Made by a program: the position numbers and the translations under genes. Below are positions 36,282 through 46,073 of a stretch of 64,000 nt of DNA, piece by piece. Under the pieces are notes generated by a model. It had not been told where the DNA came from. It searched no databases and saw only the letters and a list, made by a program, of their open reading frames with translations. Origin of the DNA: a virus; IMG/VR virus record IMGVR_UViG_3300025874_000006, positions 87,104 to 151,103 of that record. One strand, written 5' to 3'. Numbering within the stretch: the stretch's first letter is position 1; each line of letters starts with the position of its first letter.

Positions 36282-38756
36282 TTATAACCTGCCTAACTTG
36301 ACTCTTAGTTTGTTGTTCTCTAGAATTTGTATGTTGTCTTCTTCGAACCGTATGGAAGAACCACCAGTGAATGCGTCTTTAATACCCTGTAGACTCAATA
36401 CACCAGTAGAAGTAATTTCGGTAAACGCAACATCAGCGCCACTATAGTTACTAGCACCCTGATATTGGAAAACGCGTCCTGTACCTAAGTTCCAATAGAC
36501 ATCGTTATTAAGAACTTCATTGCTTCCACGGAACTGTCGAACCAAATCCGACTTAGAACTTGTACCAGAATCTGAGTTTATAGACGAGTCGGTATCAAAT
36601 ACGATTGCATTACCAGCGGAACCTGCTGCGCCAGTTGGGCCTTGTGGGCCTTGAGCGCCCTGAGAACCTTGTGGCCCTTGTGCACCAACATTACCTTGAG
36701 CACCAGTGTTACCCTGTGGGCCTTGTGCACCAGTGTCACCTTTAGCACCAGTGTTACCCTGTGGGCCTTGAGCACCAGTATCTCCTTTAGGGCCAACGTT
36801 ACCCTGCGGGCCTTGTGCACCAGTGTCACCTTTAGCACCAACGTCTCCTTTAGCACCAACGTTACCCTGTGGGCCTTGAGCACCAGTGTCGCCTTTAGGG
36901 CCTGCATCACCTTGAGGCCCGGCAATACCTTGAGCACCTTGTAGACCTTGTGCACCTTGGTCTCCGACATCTCCTTTAGCACCAACAGAACCTTGCGGGC
37001 CCTGTGCACCTTGTGGCCCGGTGTCTCCGGTTAAACCTCTTGGGCCAACCAAACCTTGTGGGCCTGCAACGCCTTGTGGGCCTATGTCACCCTGTGCACC
37101 GATATCACCTTGGTCACCTTTCGGGCCAGTATCACCTTGCGGGCCCTGTGCACCCTGAAGTCCTATTTCCCCTTGAAGTCCTATTGCCCCCTGTGCACCA
37201 ACAGCACCTTGTTGACCCTGAGCGCCTTGGAGACCTATATCCCCCTGAAGACCTACATCTCCTTGAGGGCCTTGGATACCTTGTTCACCTTGAACACCAA
37301 TAGGGCCTTGAGCACCCTGCTCTCCTTGTAGTCCAGTTGGGCCAATAGCACCTTGAAGTCCTTGTGGGCCTTGAGCACCTTGATCACCAATCGGGCCTTG
37401 AGCACCAACTGTTAGAAACGCATCTAAGAAACTACTTGACGTAATATTTGAAGCAACAGCAGCAATCGCATATATCTGCCAGTTGATGTTAGTAACACCG
37501 CCTGGCACTGCGGTCGGGTTTGGATTCCACAAGTAAGTACCACCATTAGTTTGGTAGATACCACCAGTCAAAGATGACCCTGTAGGTTTTAGGTTATTCG
37601 GGTCATAGTCCCTAGGAGCATTAGTATAGTATGGGAAGTTAGTCTCACCCGTAGCACCAGCAGCACCTTGTTGTCCAGAACTACCTTGTAGTCCAGTTGG
37701 GCCAGGCAAACCTTGTGCACCTTGAGGGCCTTGAGCACCAGTGTCACCTTGAAGACCTTGGGCACCTTGCAAACCTACCGCACCGTCTTCTCCTTTAGGG
37801 CCTTGTTCTCCTTGAAGACCTCTTAGTCCCTGTGCACCTTGTTGTCCTCTAGGGCCTTCTTCTCCTTGAAGACCAGTTGGGCCTTGAGCACCCTGTTCAC
37901 CAATATCACCTTTAGGGCCTACCGAACCAGTCGGCCCAGTAGGGCCTTGGATACCTTGTTCACCTTGAATACCAATATCACCCTGAAGTCCAGTTTCACC
38001 TTGACTACCTTGAACACCTATATCACCTTGAGGGCCCGGAAGTCCTTGTTCACCAGTTTCACCCTGATTACCTTGAAGACCCTGTAGTCCAATTGGGCCT
38101 GCGGGGCCAGTTTCACCTTGTTCTCCTTGGTTACCTTGAATACCCTGTAATCCGATTGGGCCAGTTAGTCCTTGCGGGCCTGTCTCACCTTGGTTACCTT
38201 GGACACCTTGTTCTCCTTTCTCACCAACATCGCCTTGCGGGCCAGTCTCTCCCTGATTACCCTGAAGACCCTGTTCTCCTTGAGGGCCTGGGTCACCTTG
38301 AGGGCCTTGAAGACCTATGTCTCCAGCAGCACCTTGAGGGCCCTGTGGGCCATCTGGGCCTTGGATGCCCTGTTCTCCCTGAAGACCTACATCTCCTTGT
38401 GGGCCAGGCAAACCTTGTGCACCTTGTGCACCCATGATAGCAATTCGTGTCGGTACTTCCCATTGTGCCGGTACTGAGTCTCCGGTAGAAGGATTTCCGT
38501 TTACGTATCGTCTACATTGCCAGAGGACTGGAAAGGATTGACTTAGGTCACCTTGAGAGGTGCTCCAAGATATTCCGTCTGTTCCTCCGTCTGGAGAAGG
38601 TAAACCATAAGTCCAACTATCACTAGGAAGTTGAGACGATAGGAAATCCCCAGCATCATCGATACTGGAGATTGTTTTAGTATAAATGTACTCAAAGCCA
38701 GACGCATCATATAGATCTGTAAATGTTATAGATTGTGAGGCTCTTATGGTTGCCAT
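36282..38756 (-). CDS. collagen-like virion protein
   Basis: 824 residues. N-terminal domain 1-108 ([33 protein letters not shown]), then about 88 Gly-x-y triplets (109-372), a globular insert (373-450; [19 protein letters not shown]), about 89 more triplets (451-718), and a C-terminal domain ending [20 protein letters not shown]. Triplets are mostly GPQ, GLQ, GAQ, GDx; Gln dominates the third position, and only a few GLP triplets carry Pro there. Collagen-like trimers form thin stalks in phage fibres. The end motif RVKLGRL is shared with the J-like fibre, suggesting both end in the same kind of tip fold. Confidence 0.85.
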   Translation of the reverse strand: MATIRASQSITFTDLYDASGFEYIYTKTISSIDDAGDFLSSQLPSDSWTYGLPSPDGGTDGISWSTSQGDLSQSFPVLWQCRRYVNGNPSTGDSVPAQWEVPTRIAIMGAQGAQGLPGPQGDVGLQGEQGIQGPDGPQGPQGAAGDIGLQGPQGDPGPQGEQGLQGNQGETGPQGDVGEKGEQGVQGNQGETGPQGLTGPIGLQGIQGNQGEQGETGPAGPIGLQGLQGNQGETGEQGLPGPQGDIGVQGSQGETGLQGDIGIQGEQGIQGPTGPTGSVGPKGDIGEQGAQGPTGLQGEEGPRGQQGAQGLRGLQGEQGPKGEDGAVGLQGAQGLQGDTGAQGPQGAQGLPGPTGLQGSSGQQGAAGATGETNFPYYTNAPRDYDPNNLKPTGSSLTGGIYQTNGGTYLWNPNPTAVPGGVTNINWQIYAIAAVASNITSSSFLDAFLTVGAQGPIGDQGAQGPQGLQGAIGPTGLQGEQGAQGPIGVQGEQGIQGPQGDVGLQGDIGLQGAQGQQGAVGAQGAIGLQGEIGLQGAQGPQGDTGPKGDQGDIGAQGDIGPQGVAGPQGLVGPRGLTGDTGPQGAQGPQGSVGAKGDVGDQGAQGLQGAQGIAGPQGDAGPKGDTGAQGPQGNVGAKGDVGAKGDTGAQGPQGNVGPKGDTGAQGPQGNTGAKGDTGAQGPQGNTGAQGNVGAQGPQGSQGAQGPQGPTGAAGSAGNAIVFDTDSSINSDSGTSSKSDLVRQFRGSNEVLNNDVYWNLGTGRVFQYQGASNYSGADVAFTEITSTGVLSLQGIKDAFTGGSSIRFEEDNIQILENNKLRVKLGRL

Positions 38757-38781
38757 TTTACTTCCTACTAATTAGATTAGT

Positions 38782-39999
38782 TTATGGTGTAGTTACTGTA
38801 ACGTTACAACGAATACTGATTGGTGCGCCAGTATCTGGGATATCAGACGGGCCAACGATTACTTGGTTAGAGTTAACTTCGGTTGCACTTGTGCTACCAT
38901 TAGCAGCACGTCTTGCTGGACTACCACCAGAACCTAGTGGGGTACCGGAAGCGTCTGTCTGTACTTCTAAACTTGTGTTAGCAACGTAAACCTGATCGCC
39001 CGAAATCCATTCCCAATCGTATGATACTGCAATACCACCAACACCATCGCTGATTTCTGAACCGTCATTTGCGTCATAGACTTTTGCGGTCAGTGTGACT
39101 GGGTCACCTTCGTTATTACGGAATACAACTGGGTTGTTAGCTACTAGTTCAACATATACTGCTGCACGTCCGGCACGAACCTTACTGAATGTAACTGCAT
39201 CTTTACCCTGTTCACCACTTACACGAATTGCAAGAGTTGCGTTTGAGTCACCGATGTTTTCTGGTTTAATCTCTAGACGAGCACCAGAAGTTGCAGCAGT
39301 TGGTAGAGAACCAGTTGAGAATGCACCAGAGGCATCATTATCAAAACCAGCAATACCACCAGCGTTATCTGAAGTAGCAGTCTGTTCAATGAACGGAGAA
39401 CCATCCAAAGAAGTTTCGTAAGTCAATGCGCCCGGAGAACCAGCAATATCAAATAGGACAGTACTGTTGTTCTGACTACCTAGAATCTTACCATCTGCAT
39501 CCGCAGAGAAGATTTGACTAGATGGGATTAGGTTGATGATTGTACCACCAGCACCATCTTGAATACGGTTAACAGAAAGTTCTAGTGTGAAAGTTCCGAC
39601 TGTACCACCATTGTTATATGTAACAGGTACAAGAACAATAGCTGAAGCAGGTACGCCGATTGCGTCAGCGTATACAACACCAGCACCTTTAAGTACACCA
39701 CCACCAACATCTGTACCGGCAGATTGTGATACTAGGAATTCCCAACCACTTACTGCTGAGATAGAACCTAGTGTGAACTGTCCCTGTTGTGGGGTAGAAC
39801 CAGTTGCGAATGCCTGTTCAGTACCACCTACGAATACTTTAACAGAACATGAAAAGTCGCGTCTTGTAGAGTCAGATACCACGCCTGCATCATTTGCAGC
39901 GAATGTGTGGTTTTCATTAGTTAGGAACGCGGTTACCGAACTTTGACCATCGGCCAAATCGGTTAGGGTTATGGCGGCGGTTGCCGTTCTAAGTGCCAT
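38782..39999 (-). CDS. Ig-like virion protein of tail tip region
   Basis: 405 residues. N-terminus ALRTATAAITLTDLADGQSS and the [15 protein letters not shown] start of the next protein share a (T/S)ITLTDL element, suggesting related heads. The rest is sheet-rich (CSVKVFVGGTEQAFATGSTP; PVVFRNNEGDPVTLTAKVYD; VSYDWEWISGDQ). The YDWEWISG and NPVVFRN patterns recur in the 292-residue neighbour (FNYEWTSGG; GNIFRNDIG). This suggests repeated Ig-like domains. Good ribosome site AAGAGGA. Probably part of the tail tip fibre complex with its collagen-like neighbour. Confidence 0.65.
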   Translation of the reverse strand: MALRTATAAITLTDLADGQSSVTAFLTNENHTFAANDAGVVSDSTRRDFSCSVKVFVGGTEQAFATGSTPQQGQFTLGSISAVSGWEFLVSQSAGTDVGGGVLKGAGVVYADAIGVPASAIVLVPVTYNNGGTVGTFTLELSVNRIQDGAGGTIINLIPSSQIFSADADGKILGSQNNSTVLFDIAGSPGALTYETSLDGSPFIEQTATSDNAGGIAGFDNDASGAFSTGSLPTAATSGARLEIKPENIGDSNATLAIRVSGEQGKDAVTFSKVRAGRAAVYVELVANNPVVFRNNEGDPVTLTAKVYDANDGSEISDGVGGIAVSYDWEWISGDQVYVANTSLEVQTDASGTPLGSGGSPARRAANGSTSATEVNSNQVIVGPSDIPDTGAPISIRCNVTVTTP

Positions 40000-40001
40000 T
40001 G

Positions 40002-40880
40002 TTAATCCTCTTGTTTATCGTTAATTGTTAATTGCAAAGGTAAGGTACCCGAATTAGGAACCGCCTGCGCTTCTATGTTTAAAGTTTTTAACTCCCCGTT
40101 AGGGAAGTTGTCTACGTCTCCAGAGTTAGTGGCGGGAACGCCAAACCCTATAGGACATGTACCATCAGCCCCCACAGTTACAATGTTTCCATTGATATGT
40201 GAGACGTACCGCGTTGTTTCATGGACACAGACAGGTACACCGCCACTAGTCCACTCATAATTAAATTTATTATAGTCAGCCGAAGAAATCTCGGTTCCAT
40301 CAGATGTTATAAATGCTTTTACTTCTGTCTCCCCTATATCATTACGGAAGATGTTTCCATTAGGAGCTATGATGTCAACCATTAGGTTAGGCAACCCACG
40401 GTCATAAATTAATACTGGGTTAGACCAGTTATCAGCAGGAACCTCTTGAGTGTCCTCTGTACCAATAACAGTAGTCTGTATCATGAACACATAACGACCA
40501 GTTGTAGGTAGGTCATCGCTCCAACCATTGAAGTTAGATGTGGAACCCACTGTAGTAACTAGGTCACCAGTCTCGAATGTATATGTTGTGGAAACGTTTA
40601 TATCTTCTTCGGGGGTGAGTGTCTCTACTTCGGAACTCTTGTATATGAGAAGATTCGCTGTACCTGATCCACCATCTGGGTCTATACCATCCAGTTGTAC
40701 AGTTATCTCATCCTCTACAATCTGTTTGAGGTCTTCGGCAGATATACCACCACCTCCACCTAGAGAAACTAAAGTGTACAGTTCAGCAAAGTTGTCGTTA
40801 ATCTTTTGGCTCGCATTGCGAAGAGTGTCACCTTGACCATCGTTCGCAGCACCACCTGTATTGAGTATTTGTCTAGACAT
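40002..40880 (-). CDS. tail fibre-type protein with INxNFxELY head
   Basis: 292 residues. Begins RQILNTGGAANDGQGDTLRN followed by KINDNFAELYTLV, the classic opening of T4-like fibre and baseplate-peripheral proteins. A Gly-rich hinge (LGGGGG) precedes sheet-rich Ig-like domains (RYVFMIQTTVIG; APNGNIFRNDIGETEVKAFI; NYEWTSGGVPVCVH). Late promoter at 40904-40911 sits 24 bases before the ATG. Likely links the collagen-like and Ig-like tip proteins to the baseplate. Confidence 0.7.
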   Translation of the reverse strand: MSRQILNTGGAANDGQGDTLRNASQKINDNFAELYTLVSLGGGGGISAEDLKQIVEDEITVQLDGIDPDGGSGTANLLIYKSSEVETLTPEEDINVSTTYTFETGDLVTTVGSTSNFNGWSDDLPTTGRYVFMIQTTVIGTEDTQEVPADNWSNPVLIYDRGLPNLMVDIIAPNGNIFRNDIGETEVKAFITSDGTEISSADYNKFNYEWTSGGVPVCVHETTRYVSHINGNIVTVGADGTCPIGFGVPATNSGDVDNFPNGELKTLNIEAQAVPNSGTLPLQLTINDKQED

Positions 40881-40903
40881 CTGAGTTCCCTATTTCGTCT
40901 GAC

Positions 40904-40911
40904 TATTTATA
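40904..40911 (-). promoter_or_regulatory. T4-type late promoter
   Basis: Exact TATAAATA on the minus strand between the wedge-type gene ending at 40915 and the fibre-type gene starting at 40880. Confidence 0.75.
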
Positions 40912-40914
40912 AAA

Positions 40915-41844
40915 TTAGAGATAGTCATCACCATCTAATGTTTCGTATCCTGAAGACATGTCTAGGTTACCATCATCGAGTGACGCAGCTTTAACACTGA
41001 CCCAATCCGCAACAGTACCATAGTCGTTCATAAGGTCTTCTAGGGAGACATTGGTGAACCTGTTTAGAGTCTCTAGTGAACTAATAATGATTCCAGTATC
41101 CACTCCATCTTCTTCCATAGTCAATAGATTGTATCTGGAAGTCATTGCGGTTGGTAGAGCAGTACCCTGAATCGCAATTGGATAGTTAGGTATTTCTAGT
41201 GGGTCAGTCGTAACACCAGCACGTAAATTGATATCCGCAGTACTGAGGAGTTCAACTTCGGCAGCCAGATAGAATCCAGCAGGGTGTACCAACTTCTTAT
41301 AGAGTGCTTCATAGTCATTAAAGGACAGACCTGTTTTCAAAAGAACCGAGAATATTTGGTATCTCTTGTTGTCTTGAATATACTTCAATGATTCAGGCCC
41401 AATGAGAGAACCACCTGGCTTATCATTCAATATGAAGATGTTACGCTTCGGGTATGACACCTCGACAGTTTCATTGTAGAATGCTTTGAAGAACTGTTCA
41501 GCAGATAACTGTGTACCCTTGTTACGGTAGAACTGAGAAAGAAGTCTTGCCATCAATCGTGGGTTCTGATAGAATGAGGACGACTCTAAACCGTCACTGA
41601 TCTCTCCTATCAAAAGGTCTAGATGTCTGATATCAGTAGAAGAAATGTTTCTTATATTAAACAAATCCTGAATTTGTTCATTAAATGAAACAGATCCGTC
41701 TTCTCCAGTATACTTGTAGTACGCCTCGATGAATCTAATAAGATCAGGATATTGTTCCTGATAGAATTCAGGAAGTATCTGAGTTACATGACTCTGATGA
41801 AACTTAGTATTCGTTCTGTACTGATTAGCAAGAAATTGTGACAT
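40915..41844 (-). CDS. baseplate wedge-associated structural protein
   Basis: 309 residues. Contains FIEAYYKYTGEDGSVSFNEQ, RLLSQFYRNKGTQLSAEQFF and VHPAGFYLAAEVEL. The YRxKGTxxSxxxFFxxFY region is typical of a conserved virion protein encoded next to gp6 in cyanophage-type T4 relatives, as I remember them. By position (directly after gp6, TAATG overlap) it may play part of the role of the much larger T4 gp7, but I see no clear gp7 match. The helical N-terminus suggests wedge contact. Confidence 0.65.
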   Translation of the reverse strand: MSQFLANQYRTNTKFHQSHVTQILPEFYQEQYPDLIRFIEAYYKYTGEDGSVSFNEQIQDLFNIRNISSTDIRHLDLLIGEISDGLESSSFYQNPRLMARLLSQFYRNKGTQLSAEQFFKAFYNETVEVSYPKRNIFILNDKPGGSLIGPESLKYIQDNKRYQIFSVLLKTGLSFNDYEALYKKLVHPAGFYLAAEVELLSTADINLRAGVTTDPLEIPNYPIAIQGTALPTAMTSRYNLLTMEEDGVDTGIIISSLETLNRFTNVSLEDLMNDYGTVADWVSVKAASLDDGNLDMSSGYETLDGDDYL

Positions 41845-43691
41845 TACAATAGAACCTTAGTTACTCCGGAATCAATACTACCCTTGGTGGTTGATGCTTC
41901 TGCATCCAGACTAAAGATGTAGTTTCTCAACGGGCTGATTGTACTCTGGTTTGCAGGGGTTGCACTCACTTTAATACCCTCGCCTACGTACCCAGCCTTG
42001 TCCACACGCAGTGAGCTTAGGAATACCTTACCTTTGGCAGGGTCATAAAAACCTACGTTAGTTATCTTCACGACACCATTGAGGTCTACTAGTTGTAGTC
42101 TGGTTGAACCCAATTCATTCTTAACCAATACGTTCTGACCATTTGACTTAAATACAGTAGTTGTTACTATGTGTTCGTCTTTGTCCGGTGCAGATAGAAT
42201 AACAGGGAAGTTGAGTGTGTAGTCCTGTTCAATGTATGTGTCGAAGGGAATACCTGCAGCTGCTTGAGCTGCTTCGAGATCCGCGACCAACTGAGTGATA
42301 TCAATTAGTTGTTGTACCTTGACATCTATTCTAGAGTTCAGAATAGCAGTAGAGAGACCGTCTATATCAGACAATAGGTTCGAACGTCTGAACACGGAAT
42401 TGAATTGGTTCAAATTAACTGACATGTAACTCTGAATCAGTTCGTCTACCTGAGTCTGTAAAGCTTCTGGAGTTGTAGTATTCTTAACAGGGTCGATGTT
42501 GAAGAACGTCTGTAGTTCTAGGTACGTATACTCCGGTTCAACGAACTCTGTATCAATAGACATGATAGAAAGATTAGAAGTCAATTGACTCTCAATCATA
42601 TCTTCGACCATTGTCTTAGAAGACTCGTCTACTCCTTCAGGGAAATTCAAACTGACAAATACCTTACCATACTGCGGAGGTACGTTATCGTTACCACCCC
42701 ATGTGGTTACGTCATCGACATATGCACCGTAGCTGCTTAGAATCAATCCTGTGTAATCATCTGCGGTGACCAATCGGTTCTGCGCAGAGTATGCAAGAGG
42801 AGCATTCAACTTGATGCTCTGTATAGATTCGATGTCTGAACCACCAGCTGAATTAGCGACTGTGGTCACATCTACAACATAATCGGTATCTGCGAACTCG
42901 TTCAACACGAAGACTTTTGCACCGTTTGCCGCAGGGCCATTGGATGCAATGTACTCTACCTTAATAATGTTACCTGTCTCTGGTCGAATACCGAGTACGT
43001 TACCGTCTCCAAATATAATCTCGTAGTCGCCATTGTGGGACTCACGTACCATGTACACGCGTGAATCATCGGTGATGGTAGAAACCTGTTTGATATCTAG
43101 ATAGACATTAGACTGGTCGGTGGTACCGTTAGGGAACACGTTGACCAACATAGTAGAAGTGTCGATTGTGCTATCTGGTATCACATAAGGTACATCGATA
43201 TTACTATCGGCAAGGAACGTTTTAATTTTACTCTTACCTTCTACTAGAGTAACTCCAGTGAAGGTGAAGGTATCTCCATCGTTGACCGCACTGTAGTTCT
43301 CTGTAGTAAAGAACTCGTAGTTGGTCTCATCGATAGATGTGAAGAAACTTGTACCCCTAGCTAGCGTAAAAGTAGTCGGGGCAGGGGACGGTATTGTAAT
43401 AGATACATCAACCACCCCACGAGCAGCAGTGACTGACTTAGGGAAGTACCCTAGACTCTCTGCATGGGATACAACCGATGAACGTAACTGAGATGTACTC
43501 AGAAACGACTCGTTGATAGACATGTTAGCGATAAGACCATTGATATGGGTATTGTATGCTAGTACATCTAGAATGTTAGACAGACCACTCGCATCAAAGT
43601 CATAGTCCTCAAACTCCCCACTATTTCGGAAGTGTGTCTTTAGTTTGGACTTGATATCATAAAAATCTAAGTCAGAGGTATTAATAGTCAT
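41844..43691 (-). CDS. 6: baseplate wedge protein gp6
   Basis: 615 residues, close to the T4 gp6 length (660). N-terminus INTSDLDFYDIKSKLKTHF and DASGLSNILDVLAYNTHING are the gp6 signature (joining FRxSxxFxDYDFxGSxLxxLxDxLAYNT). NESFLSTSQLRSSVVSHAESLGY follows, then a Baseplate_J-like core with FGDGNVLGIRPETGNIIKVEY. gp6 forms the continuous inner ring of the baseplate around gp25 and gp53. It starts right after the gp25 stop. Confident. Confidence 0.9.
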   Translation of the reverse strand: MTINTSDLDFYDIKSKLKTHFRNSGEFEDYDFDASGLSNILDVLAYNTHINGLIANMSINESFLSTSQLRSSVVSHAESLGYFPKSVTAARGVVDVSITIPSPAPTTFTLARGTSFFTSIDETNYEFFTTENYSAVNDGDTFTFTGVTLVEGKSKIKTFLADSNIDVPYVIPDSTIDTSTMLVNVFPNGTTDQSNVYLDIKQVSTITDDSRVYMVRESHNGDYEIIFGDGNVLGIRPETGNIIKVEYIASNGPAANGAKVFVLNEFADTDYVVDVTTVANSAGGSDIESIQSIKLNAPLAYSAQNRLVTADDYTGLILSSYGAYVDDVTTWGGNDNVPPQYGKVFVSLNFPEGVDESSKTMVEDMIESQLTSNLSIMSIDTEFVEPEYTYLELQTFFNIDPVKNTTTPEALQTQVDELIQSYMSVNLNQFNSVFRRSNLLSDIDGLSTAILNSRIDVKVQQLIDITQLVADLEAAQAAAGIPFDTYIEQDYTLNFPVILSAPDKDEHIVTTTVFKSNGQNVLVKNELGSTRLQLVDLNGVVKITNVGFYDPAKGKVFLSSLRVDKAGYVGEGIKVSATPANQSTISPLRNYIFSLDAEASTTKGSIDSGVTKVLL

Positions 43692-44135
43692 TTATCTTGC
43701 CCTTGCAATAGTTAGACCTAGGGTAACAACCTTGGTGGTATTGACCACACCAAAGACTATCGTTAGGTCTGCCGAATTATAATCTGGTCTAATGTTAACC
43801 TTCACTTCTCTTAATTCCGCTCTAGGCTCATAGTTATCTATGGTAGAACGTACCCGTAATTCTATGTCTTCCTCGTCCAAGTCAGTAGATAGGGAGAAAA
43901 GTATACCTTCCAAGCCCGCACCATAATACGGACGAAATGGCATAGACCCCTTCTCTGTCATTAGGAGGTTCTTTACAGATTGACGGACTGCGTTAGCGTC
44001 AGTCTTCTTGTAGATGTCACCTGTAGTAGGATTCGGTGTAAAAGAACAGTCGATATCTTTATTGATACGATCGATCGTGGTTGTGATCGGTTTGTTCTGT
44101 AAGTTACCGTCTTCTATTGAGAATGCTTTTGCCAT
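43692..44135 (-). CDS. 25: baseplate wedge protein gp25
   Basis: 147 residues. Shows the GPW/gp25 family core: ANAVRQSVKNLLMTEKGSMPFRP, then a turn GAGLEGILF, and the conserved EPR in STIDNYEPRAELREVKVNI. gp25 sits at the sheath-facing side of the wedge and nucleates the sheath; the EPR loop is the best conserved element of the family. Late promoter at 44158-44165. Immediately followed by gp6, the usual T4-like order. Confidence 0.9.
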   Translation of the reverse strand: MAKAFSIEDGNLQNKPITTTIDRINKDIDCSFTPNPTTGDIYKKTDANAVRQSVKNLLMTEKGSMPFRPYYGAGLEGILFSLSTDLDEEDIELRVRSTIDNYEPRAELREVKVNIRPDYNSADLTIVFGVVNTTKVVTLGLTIARAR

Positions 44136-44157
44136 AATGGTTAAACTCTTTTTGTAC

Positions 44158-44165
44158 TATTTATA
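44158..44165 (-). promoter_or_regulatory. T4-type late promoter
   Basis: Exact TATAAATA on the minus strand, 23 bases before gp25. It overlaps the last codons of the 434-residue gene upstream. Confidence 0.75.
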
Positions 44166-45465
44166 CAGAAACCGCAACGTCTATCTGAGGTAATTCAGGT
44201 AAAGTCAAATCTATTGACATCGGAACCCCAATCAACTTCAAAAAGTCACAGAATGTGATCGTTAGTAGGTCTAATATGGCACCTAGTCCTATAGCATCTA
44301 GGAATGATTTGATCTTATTGATCCACATAAGAATCAACTCCTTCTGCCATTGCGCAAACCAGTCACGTGCCGCACGTACCATTTCGTTTATCTGGTCTTC
44401 CGGACATTCTACATTGGTATCGATCTCACCCCCAATGATATCCAGAAGAGACATACCGAACAAGGATACGTCTTTGAGTTGATCGACAATGAACCCATTG
44501 ATAGTAAAGTTTACGATATCATCTTCCAACTTAGCAATCTTTTCTTCAGCATCTTTTTTAGCATCTTCCGCTAATGTCTCAACATCTACCTTGAGCTGCT
44601 CTAACTGTGCTTCAAGAGATGCTAGTTCTCCTAGTGCTTGTTCTTTGAATGCGTCTATCTGTGCACGTATAAAGGTTTCTACATCGAACTCTAATAAAGC
44701 AGGTAGACTAGGTAGACCCAAGGTATCCCAGATCTCTTTGAATGCATCAATCAATGCACCGAATGCTGCTTGTAATAGATTGGTACACCACTTAACCAAC
44801 TCGTTTTTAAAATATGCCCAAGTAAGTTTACCCTTCCACTCGTCACATTCGATACCGAACTCACCTTTGTAGTACTGATATCCTTCGGGTACCAGAGCAT
44901 AGTACTTGTCCACCTCATTGGTGATTTGTTTCTTGAGTCGTTCCTGTTCTTCCTTCTCTAGTACCCTGAGTAGGTCAACCTCTATACCCATCACGGTTAC
45001 TGTGAACTCTATCGGTATCACTGTGGATATCAGTTCAAGTATCTTGGTTGGGATGTACATGTGGAACTCATCAATCAGTTCCGACCATGCATCGTTAGCT
45101 TCTTTCTGCCAGTTACGTATCTGACCGTTCTGCCACCACGGTGATAGAAGGTTTTCTTGCAATGCCATGAAGTCTTCGACCTGTTTGATGATATCTTCGA
45201 TGACAGCGAATTGTTCGAGGTACTTGTCGAGCTCTTTCTGTATCTCCGCATCGATGTCTATATCAGGACGGGTTTTCAACTCTTCTTCTAATTGCTTTCT
45301 TTTATCCTCTTTAATCTTTTCTAAATTGATGGTCGACATTGACGCCTTCAACTTACTAGGTATCATTGCGATATCATTATAGAACTGTACGTACTCAGCT
45401 TTGGTAGGGAGCAACGAACCGGAACAAGGTAGTTCCAGACTAATTTCTGGGAGTTGGTATGTCAT
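44161..45465 (-). CDS. conserved helical virion protein, unassigned
   Basis: 434 residues, mainly amphipathic and coiled-coil helices (LEKIKEDKRKQLEEELKTRP; ASLEAQLEQLKVDVETLAED) with hydrophobic segments (LLDIIGG; AILDLLTITFCDFLKLIG). N-terminus PEISLELPCSGSLLPTKAEY and C-terminus DLTLPELPQIDVAV look like sheet-forming arms. It lies between the gp5-like spike and gp25 and is stop-start coupled to the spike. Similar-sized unassigned virion proteins occupy this slot in cyanophage-type genomes. A hub or baseplate-internal role is likely; function unknown. Confidence 0.6.
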   Translation of the reverse strand: MTYQLPEISLELPCSGSLLPTKAEYVQFYNDIAMIPSKLKASMSTINLEKIKEDKRKQLEEELKTRPDIDIDAEIQKELDKYLEQFAVIEDIIKQVEDFMALQENLLSPWWQNGQIRNWQKEANDAWSELIDEFHMYIPTKILELISTVIPIEFTVTVMGIEVDLLRVLEKEEQERLKKQITNEVDKYYALVPEGYQYYKGEFGIECDEWKGKLTWAYFKNELVKWCTNLLQAAFGALIDAFKEIWDTLGLPSLPALLEFDVETFIRAQIDAFKEQALGELASLEAQLEQLKVDVETLAEDAKKDAEEKIAKLEDDIVNFTINGFIVDQLKDVSLFGMSLLDIIGGEIDTNVECPEDQINEMVRAARDWFAQWQKELILMWINKIKSFLDAIGLGAILDLLTITFCDFLKLIGVPMSIDLTLPELPQIDVAVSV

Positions 45466-46073
45466 TATGAGTTCAGTTTTACCACACCACCGTTCACGCT
45501 CACTACTGGTGCAGTGACATTGACTTCAGCAGTACCGTGGATGGTAACCTTCGTGTCACCCCATATCTCTATGCCGTCATCGGTCATCTCGTAGTACGTA
45601 CCCTTCTTGTGGTATTCTTTGATACGTCCGGTACCTGAATCATCATACTCTTTGAAGTGTCCGGTCTCTGTCTGATACACTTTGTTGTGTGGGTAGTTGG
45701 CCTCCGCCTTAGGGTTCGCATCACTTTTTAAAATAGGTTTTTTATTAGAGTCCACTTCTCCGGTGTCTATCACTTTAGGTACAGTACCAATCACCATAGG
45801 TAACTGAGAACTCTTGCCATCCAAGAACATACCGAACACCTGTGTACCCACTAGGATACCTAGGTACTGTCCCTTACCTTCATGGACACCCGTAGTGACA
45901 GGTACAACGATCTGGGCCCAAGGTAGGTCAGCCTCATCGATATCATCATATACACCGAAAACCCTAACCTTGACTCTACCCAACTTCTCTGGATCGTCCT
46001 TTACATTGACAACCTCACCAAGGAACCAACGTGATTGGTCACCATAGAATTCAGTAAAACTGCTCGGCATCAT
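45465..46073 (-). CDS. 5: gp5-like baseplate spike without lysozyme
   Basis: 202 residues. Residues about 13-105 are the gp5 OB-fold domain: RWFLGEVVNVKDDPEKLGRV, VRVFGVYDD, LPWAQIVVPVTTGVHEGKG and LDGKSSQLPMVIGTVP. The C-terminal end is a short beta-strand series (YYEMTDDGIEIWGDTKVTIH; VNVTAPVVSVNGGVVKL), like the start of a gp5 needle. T4 gp5 (575 residues) carries a lysozyme between these parts. None is present here, so wall cutting must come from another protein. ATG overlaps the stop of the gp27-like gene. Confidence 0.85.
   Translation of the reverse strand: MMPSSFTEFYGDQSRWFLGEVVNVKDDPEKLGRVKVRVFGVYDDIDEADLPWAQIVVPVTTGVHEGKGQYLGILVGTQVFGMFLDGKSSQLPMVIGTVPKVIDTGEVDSNKKPILKSDANPKAEANYPHNKVYQTETGHFKEYDDSGTGRIKEYHKKGTYYEMTDDGIEIWGDTKVTIHGTAEVNVTAPVVSVNGGVVKLNS

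Noticed and set aside
36578-38477. Several open frames on both strands inside the collagen-like gene
   Set aside because: Triplet repeats create long accidental frames; only the Gly-x-y frame makes sense.
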